DNA of 5,398 nt from positions 1 through 5,398 of the forward strand of contig JBCCFD010000509.1 of the NCBI GenBank assembly GCA_039029915.1, read 5' to 3'. Shown here piece by piece: positions 1-3,197 of the stretch; position 1 is the stretch's first letter, and every line of letters starts with the position of its first letter. Made by a program: the position numbers and the translations under genes. This DNA comes from QQUD01 sp039029915 (lineage in GTDB: Bacteria; Chloroflexota; Anaerolineae; Promineifilales; Promineifilaceae). The notes beneath the pieces are model-generated. The model was not told the origin of the DNA. It ran no database searches and worked only from the letters and a program-made list of their open reading frames with translations.

Positions 1-234
1 CCAACTGAGACACCTGTACCGACGGAAACACCCATTCCTACCAACACACCGGTTCCAACCGAGACGCCCATTCCAACGGAAACACCTATCCCAACCGACA
101 CACCGGTTCCAACCGAAACACCCATTCCTACCGAGACACCCATTCCGACTGAGACACCTATCCCAACCGACACACCGGTTCCAACTGAGACACCTGTCCC
201 AACGGAAACGCCTGAACCCACTGCAACCCCAGAC
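1..234 (+). repeat. 18-bp tandem coding repeat (13 units, PTxTPx)
   Basis: Thirteen consecutive in-frame 18-base units encode PTETPV/I, PTDTPV, PTNTPV and, at the end, PTETPE and PTATPD. Some units are identical at DNA level: unit 6 (91-108) equals unit 10 (163-180), and unit 1 differs from unit 11 in one base. This suggests duplication of multi-unit blocks. The array continues beyond the left edge, so the total copy number is unknown. Such arrays change length by slippage or recombination without breaking the frame. Confidence 0.95.
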
Positions 235-570
235 GCCGGCACCGAACTCTTCGTCGCTGATCTCGATGGTGTGGCGGGCCTAAACGGCTGGTTCTGGACT
301 GCAGATATTACAATCTTAGTCACTGACGATGCGGGGAATCGTATTAGTGGGGCACTTGTTGAAGGGGGATGGAGTATTAATCAATCGGGGTCTTGTACCA
401 CCGATAGCTCGGGCGAATGTACTATCGAAAAGAATGATTTACGACGCTGGAATGAAACGGTTTCATTTACGGTTACCAATGTAACGGGATCGCTTCCCTA
501 TAACGCCACGCTGAACACAGACCCAGATGGGGACAGCGACGGCACAACCATCACCGTCACAAAGCCATAA
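1..570 (+). CDS. 3' end of a secreted/surface protein: Pro-Thr repeat linker plus C-terminal beta domain (5'-truncated)
   Basis: The reading frame is open from base 1 to the TAA at 568-570, giving 189 residues of a longer protein whose start lies outside the window. Residues 1-78 are 13 hexapeptides of the form PTxTPx (x mostly E or D, then V or I), an extended, probably glycosylatable, extracellular linker. Residues 79-189 form a separate domain rich in Thr, Val, Asp and Gly, with a Cys pair in SCTTDSSGEC (Cys132 and Cys140) that could form a disulfide, an acidic Gly-Asp stretch DPDGDSDGT that could bind calcium, and the ending TITVTKP. From memory, similar Ig-like C-terminal domains end secreted subtilisin-like peptidases and other exoproteins of Chloroflexota. 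The catalytic or binding part is not visible, so no enzymatic function can be given. No LPXTG-type anchor or C-terminal membrane helix is present. The GTG at 271 is an internal Val codon, not the start. The gene overlaps the convergent Nudix gene by 14 bases. Confidence 0.85.
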   Translation, partial: PTETPVPTETPIPTNTPVPTETPIPTETPIPTDTPVPTETPIPTETPIPTETPIPTDTPVPTETPVPTETPEPTATPDAGTELFVADLDGVAGLNGWFWTADITILVTDDAGNRISGALVEGGWSINQSGSCTTDSSGECTIEKNDLRRWNETVSFTVTNVTGSLPYNATLNTDPDGDSDGTTITVTKP

Positions 571-1198
571 CGATTTTTAGCCGCTGAATAAATTCGTTGA
601 GCATAACGGCCGTTGCGCCCCACACCTGATGTCCCTGAATATCAAAGTAAGGGACATCGTAGACATTCCCTCGGAACTTTCGTTTAACAGTTTGACGCAA
701 GTTGGGGTCAAGCAACGATAACACAGACGCCTCTATGATTTCAGAAACCTCACTTTCGCTTGGTTGGAAGTGAGGTTTTTTATTCGCTGTCACCCAACCC
801 ACGAAGGGATGAACGTGGAAGTCAGATGGCGGGATGTACACCTGCTTTAGGGAACCAACGAGCGTTATTTCGTCAGGTCTAACCCCTATCTCTTCTTCAG
901 TTTCACGAACGGCCGTTTCCATCAACCTTTCCCCTTCATCCTGACGCCCCCCAGGAAATGAAATTTGCCCGCCATGCGTGTTTAAATCATCACGTCGCTT
1001 CGTAAGCGCAATAAACAACTCATTCTGATAACGATAAAGCAACAATAAAACAGCCCCCACTCGAGCTGTGCCTGATAATTCTTGGGGCCGTCCCACAGGA
1101 CGCCCCAATGGGAGCATAGCCATATGAGCCGCCATCACATCAAATGGTTCAAGGGTTAAAGCTTTTTCTATTTGTTCGCGGGAAATTTGTAAATCCAT
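557..1198 (-). CDS. Nudix hydrolase, CoA pyrophosphatase (NudL/UPF0035) type
   Basis: A cytosolic hydrolase of 213 residues from the ATG at 1198; E. coli NudL is about 190. The Nudix box GX5EX7REUXEEXGU is complete at about residues 84-106: Gly84, Glu90, then RETEEEIGV with catalytic/metal-binding Glu99, Glu102 and Glu103. Just before it, ALTKRRDDLNTHGGQISFPGG-like sequence (about 64-84) matches the signature that separates CoA pyrophosphatases from other Nudix enzymes. The later blocks VYIPPSDFHVHPFVG and VWGATAVMLNEF also fit that family. The inferred reaction is Mg-dependent cleavage of CoA or its derivatives to 3',5'-ADP and 4'-phosphopantetheine; substrate is assigned by family only. A TTG at 1225 would give 222 residues, but it abuts the U-tract of the upstream terminator, so the ATG is preferred. 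No clear Shine-Dalgarno is seen. The stop overlaps the convergent gene. Confidence 0.9.
   Translation of the reverse strand: MDLQISREQIEKALTLEPFDVMAAHMAMLPLGRPVGRPQELSGTARVGAVLLLLYRYQNELFIALTKRRDDLNTHGGQISFPGGRQDEGERLMETAVRETEEEIGVRPDEITLVGSLKQVYIPPSDFHVHPFVGWVTANKKPHFQPSESEVSEIIEASVLSLLDPNLRQTVKRKFRGNVYDVPYFDIQGHQVWGATAVMLNEFIQRLKIVMAL
745..781 (+). terminator. candidate intrinsic terminator on the plus strand, inside the Nudix gene
   Basis: A perfect 11-bp inverted repeat, AAACCTCACTT (745-755) and AAGTGAGGTTT (768-778), encloses a 12-base loop and runs into six T residues (776-781) in the plus direction. It lies about 175 bases after the stop of the convergent surface-protein gene and would end that transcript inside the antisense Nudix gene. 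On the Nudix side it codes a stretch (about KKPHFQPSESEV) that lacks conserved family residues. In the minus direction only three T residues follow, so it should favour plus-strand termination. The long loop and its position inside a gene lower confidence. Confidence 0.5.
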
Positions 1199-1230
1199 CC
1201 GGTAAGCGTAACCTAATGTACCCAATTGAC

Positions 1231-1259
1231 AAAAAAAAGAGGATGCGCTCGCATCCTCT
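1231..1259 (-). terminator. intrinsic terminator after the first response regulator
   Basis: Read on the minus strand, AGAGGATGCG and CGCATCCTCT (1259-1250 and 1247-1238) form a perfect GC-rich stem, 9 bp with a tetraloop or 10 bp with a 2-base loop, followed at once by eight U residues (1238-1231). It begins about 40 bases after the regulator's stop codon and lies between it and the Nudix gene, so the two genes are probably separate transcription units. Confidence 0.92.
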
Positions 1260-1299
1260 CTGAATGATTATTATTTTCTGTTCTGTGACGTTTTGGAAA

Positions 1300-2031
1300 T
1301 TAATTCACTGGCGTTTGCGTATTCGCTTGGAAGGTATACCCTAGGCCGCGCTCTGACGTGATATAGCGTGGGCGACTCTTATCTTCCTTGTCTTCAATTT
1401 TGCGGCGGAGGCGGTGCATATGCACATGCAAACGGTCTTCATAGGCAGGTTCAAGCGGCCACAACCGGCGTAAAATGAAATCCGTTGTCACCGTGCGGCC
1501 CGCATTACGCATCAAAATATAGAGCAGTTTTGTTTCAGTAGGTGTAAGGGTGATGGCCTTGCCATTCACAATGGCTTGACGGCCAGGGAAATCAACAGAA
1601 AGGCGTTCATCAACTTGGGTCAGTGGGTCTAGCGTATAGGCAAAATCACCAATACGACGCAATACGCGATTGACGCGAGCCACCAGTTCACCGGGCACGA
1701 ATGGTTTGATAATGTAATCTTCGGCGTGCTTTTCTAGCCCTTCAACGACGGTGTTTTCTTCACCAACGGCCGTTAACATGATAACCGGCAGGTCGCTAAA
1801 CTGATGAATCGTGCGGCAAAATTCAAATCCGCTCATGCCGGGGGGCATGTGAATATCCACGATTGCCAAGTGGGGCAATCCCTTGCGCTGAATAGAGGTC
1901 AAGGCATCTTCGCCTGAGCCAGCCGTCACAACCTCAAAATCAGATTGTTCGAGCGCATGCTTCACGATTCTTAGGTTAAAAGGATCATCGTCAACTGCTA
2001 ATATTTTTAATTGATTTCCATTTGAATTCAT
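1300..2031 (-). CDS. OmpR/PhoB-family response regulator (REC + winged helix), downstream paralogue
   Basis: A 243-residue two-component response regulator. The receiver domain (about 8-128) has the acidic pair Asp14/Asp15, the phosphoacceptor Asp59 in LAIVDIHMP, the switch residue Thr87 in IMLTA, and Lys109 in the KPF motif, so it should be phosphorylated normally. The C-terminal winged-helix domain (about 137-236) carries TLTPTETKLLYILMRNAGR, LRRLWPLE and the recognition-helix region RLHVHMHRLRRKIE, ending in the usual GLGYTF wing. It is expected to bind DNA as a phosphorylation-driven dimer. The loop after Asp59 reads HMPPGMSG, one residue longer than the usual MPGMDG-type loop; the neighbouring paralogue has the same insertion. 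ATG at 2031 is the only plausible start before the receiver domain; its upstream sequence has only a weak GGCGG-like ribosome site. No kinase gene is visible, so the signal and targets are unknown. Confidence 0.95.
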   Translation of the reverse strand: MNSNGNQLKILAVDDDPFNLRIVKHALEQSDFEVVTAGSGEDALTSIQRKGLPHLAIVDIHMPPGMSGFEFCRTIHQFSDLPVIMLTAVGEENTVVEGLEKHAEDYIIKPFVPGELVARVNRVLRRIGDFAYTLDPLTQVDERLSVDFPGRQAIVNGKAITLTPTETKLLYILMRNAGRTVTTDFILRRLWPLEPAYEDRLHVHMHRLRRKIEDKEDKSRPRYITSERGLGYTFQANTQTPVN

Positions 2032-2064
2032 AGGTCCGCCACTTCAATAAGTTGTTGGTTCTCA

Positions 2065-2094
2065 AATATCTTTTTGTGTTGCTGCAAATCACAA
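2065..2094 (-). promoter_or_regulatory. weak candidate promoter of the downstream regulator
   Basis: On the minus strand, TTGTGA (2094-2089) and GATATT (2070-2065) are 18 bases apart, each matching the sigma-70 consensus at 4 of 6 positions. It would give a leader of about 27 bases before the ATG at 2031. The region is AT-rich, so chance matches are likely. Confidence 0.25.
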
Positions 2095-2154
2095 TGGGCT
2101 TTTTAATTTATCTGCATTAAAAATTTGTAATTTACGTTTAGAGAATGACTGGTT

Positions 2155-2181
2155 AAAAAATATCTCGGTCTTTCAAACCGA
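2155..2181 (-). terminator. candidate weak terminator after the upstream regulator
   Basis: On the minus strand, TCGGTTTGAAAGACCGA (2181-2165) folds into a 5-7 bp stem with a small loop, followed four bases later by six U residues (2160-2155). It starts about 40 bases past the stop codon of the upstream regulator. The stem is short, so some read-through into the second regulator is plausible. Confidence 0.45.
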
Positions 2182-2220
2182 ACGTTTCCATTTGTCGAAA
2201 ATTTTTGATGGTTTTCTAGT

Positions 2221-2973
2221 TTAGGCCCCATTTGGGTAGAAAATATACCCCTTGCGCCGCCTTGATACAATATATTTTGGATCATTTGGGGCTTGTTCAA
2301 TTTTATTTCTTAATCGATGAACGTAGACTCTAAGACGATCCTCGAATGCCGTTTCTAGGGGCCACAATCGTTTTAAAAGAAAGTCGGTCGTAATCAACTT
2401 GCCGGATGATCTCATCAAAATATACAAGAGCTTGGTTTCAGTTGGTGTTAAGGAAACAGACTCTTCACCACTTACCTTTGCCTCGCAATTGGCAAAATTG
2501 ACGGCCAAATGATCATCAACTCTTGTAAATTGTTCAAGCGGATAAGCAAACTTACCCAGCCCCCGCAAAATTCGACGCACCCGAGCAATGAGTTCACCAG
2601 TGCTAACTGGTTTTGTGATGTAATCTTCGGCGTATTGCTCAATGGCCTGAATGATGGTGTCTGATTCTTCAACGGCCGTTAACATGATGATCGGCAGGTC
2701 GCAAAATTCAAGCACCGCCTCGCAAAATTCAAAGCCGTCCATCCCGAGAGGCATATTGATATCAACAATGGCTAAATGGGGTAGACCATTCTGTTGAATT
2801 TGCTCTAATGCTTCTTCCCCGGACGGTGCGGCGAGCACTTCAAATCCTGCCCGTTCGAGCGTTGTTTTGACCATTTTTAAAACAACATCACTATCATCAA
2901 CGGCTAGGATTCTAAAATTTTTGGGATCAAATTCTGACATTGTGATTTGGGAAACACCTTTTGGCTCAATCAT
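2221..2973 (-). CDS. OmpR/PhoB-family response regulator (REC + winged helix), upstream paralogue
   Basis: A 250-residue regulator with the same architecture as its downstream neighbour and, by eye, well over half of its residues identical to it. Receiver residues from the first ATG: Asp26/Asp27, phosphoacceptor Asp71 in LAIVDINMP, Thr99, and Lys121 in TKPV, where the paralogue and most of the family have KPF. The winged-helix domain (about 148-247) has SLTPTETKLLYILMRSSGK, LKRLWPLE and RLRVYVHRLRNKIE. Shared oddity: a one-residue insertion after the phosphoacceptor (NMPLGMDG). Two starts are possible: ATG 2973, only about 9 bases from the predicted transcription start, or ATG 2940 (residue 12), which fits the receiver domain boundary and leaves a leader of about 42 bases. 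Neither has a convincing Shine-Dalgarno. The input kinase and target genes are not visible; divergence from comEC makes regulation of that gene possible but unproven. Confidence 0.95.
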   Translation of the reverse strand: MIEPKGVSQITMSEFDPKNFRILAVDDSDVVLKMVKTTLERAGFEVLAAPSGEEALEQIQQNGLPHLAIVDINMPLGMDGFEFCEAVLEFCDLPIIMLTAVEESDTIIQAIEQYAEDYITKPVSTGELIARVRRILRGLGKFAYPLEQFTRVDDHLAVNFANCEAKVSGEESVSLTPTETKLLYILMRSSGKLITTDFLLKRLWPLETAFEDRLRVYVHRLRNKIEQAPNDPKYIVSRRRKGYIFYPNGA

Positions 2974-2988
2974 GTCTATTCTAATACA

Positions 2989-3017
2989 ATTGTAACAGAG
3001 CGAATTTTTGAACTCAA
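2989..3017 (-). promoter_or_regulatory. sigma-70-type promoter of the upstream regulator
   Basis: On the minus strand, TTGAGT (3017-3012) and TACAAT (2994-2989) are separated by exactly 17 bases, and TG precedes the -10 in the extended position (TGTTACAAT). Transcription should begin near 2982, about 9 bases before the ATG at 2973 and about 42 before the ATG at 2940. This is the best promoter match in the window. Confidence 0.6.
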
Positions 3018-3058
3018 CTAGACTCGTGTCCTACTCTTGTACCAAGTCATTCACTTAT

Positions 3059-3110
3059 GTAAATTTCACAGAATATCTTTAAATAAGGCAGTCGGAAATA
3101 TGAAATTTAC
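3059..3110. repeat. inverted repeat, 10-bp arms
   Basis: GTAAATTTCA (3059-3068) is perfectly inverted as TGAAATTTAC (3101-3110), with a 32-base spacer. It lies between the divergent regulator promoter and comEC and could be a paired operator site or a hairpin. AT-rich sequence raises the chance of coincidence. Confidence 0.5.
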
Positions 3111-3113
3111 GTG

Positions 3114-3164
3114 GTGAAAACCAAAATACCGATTTTTCTTTTCAAGATACCTTTTAGTTTTCAC
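3114..3164. repeat. second inverted repeat, 8-13 bp arms
   Basis: GTGAAAAC (3114-3121) is inverted as GTTTTCAC (3157-3164); the match extends to 13 positions with one mismatch (3114-3126 against 3152-3164). It directly follows the first inverted repeat and ends 33 bases before the comEC start codon, so it would lie in the comEC promoter or leader. A clear comEC promoter could not be picked out here. Confidence 0.45.
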
Positions 3165-3197
3165 ATATTGTAGTACAAAAATTTCGAAAAGTTATTT

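Larger units (their letters stand above)
2032..2220. other. AT-rich spacer between the two regulators
   Basis: This 189-base gap carries a candidate terminator for the upstream regulator (2155-2181) and a weak candidate promoter for the downstream one. No ORF with coding character is seen; the small minus-strand frame crossing it overlaps the upstream regulator out of frame. It contains AATTTACGT near 2129-2137, which also occurs upstream of comEC at about 3104-3112. Confidence 0.6.

Noticed and set aside
1..234. CRISPR-like or intergenic tandem array
   Set aside because: Units are contiguous 18-mers without spacers, remain in frame and encode PTxTPx.
271..570. Independent 99-residue gene starting at GTG 271
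   Set aside because: The frame is open back to base 1 and continuous with the Pro-Thr repeat; the GTG is an internal Val codon with no ribosome site.
1414..1425. Perfect 12-bp palindrome GTGCATATGCAC
   Set aside because: It lies in the winged-helix coding region and is explained by the codons for His-Met-His; it does not recur in the window.
1833..1850. CATGCC/GGCATG hairpin with a GGGG loop
   Set aside because: It is inside the receiver-domain coding sequence at the MPPGM loop, has no T-run, and is absent from the paralogue.
2103..2300. 65-residue minus-strand ORF across the spacer
   Set aside because: It overlaps the end of the upstream regulator out of frame, has no recognisable domain and contains the candidate terminator.
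2472..2672. 66-residue minus-strand ORF in the upstream regulator
   Set aside because: Out-of-frame shadow of the response regulator.
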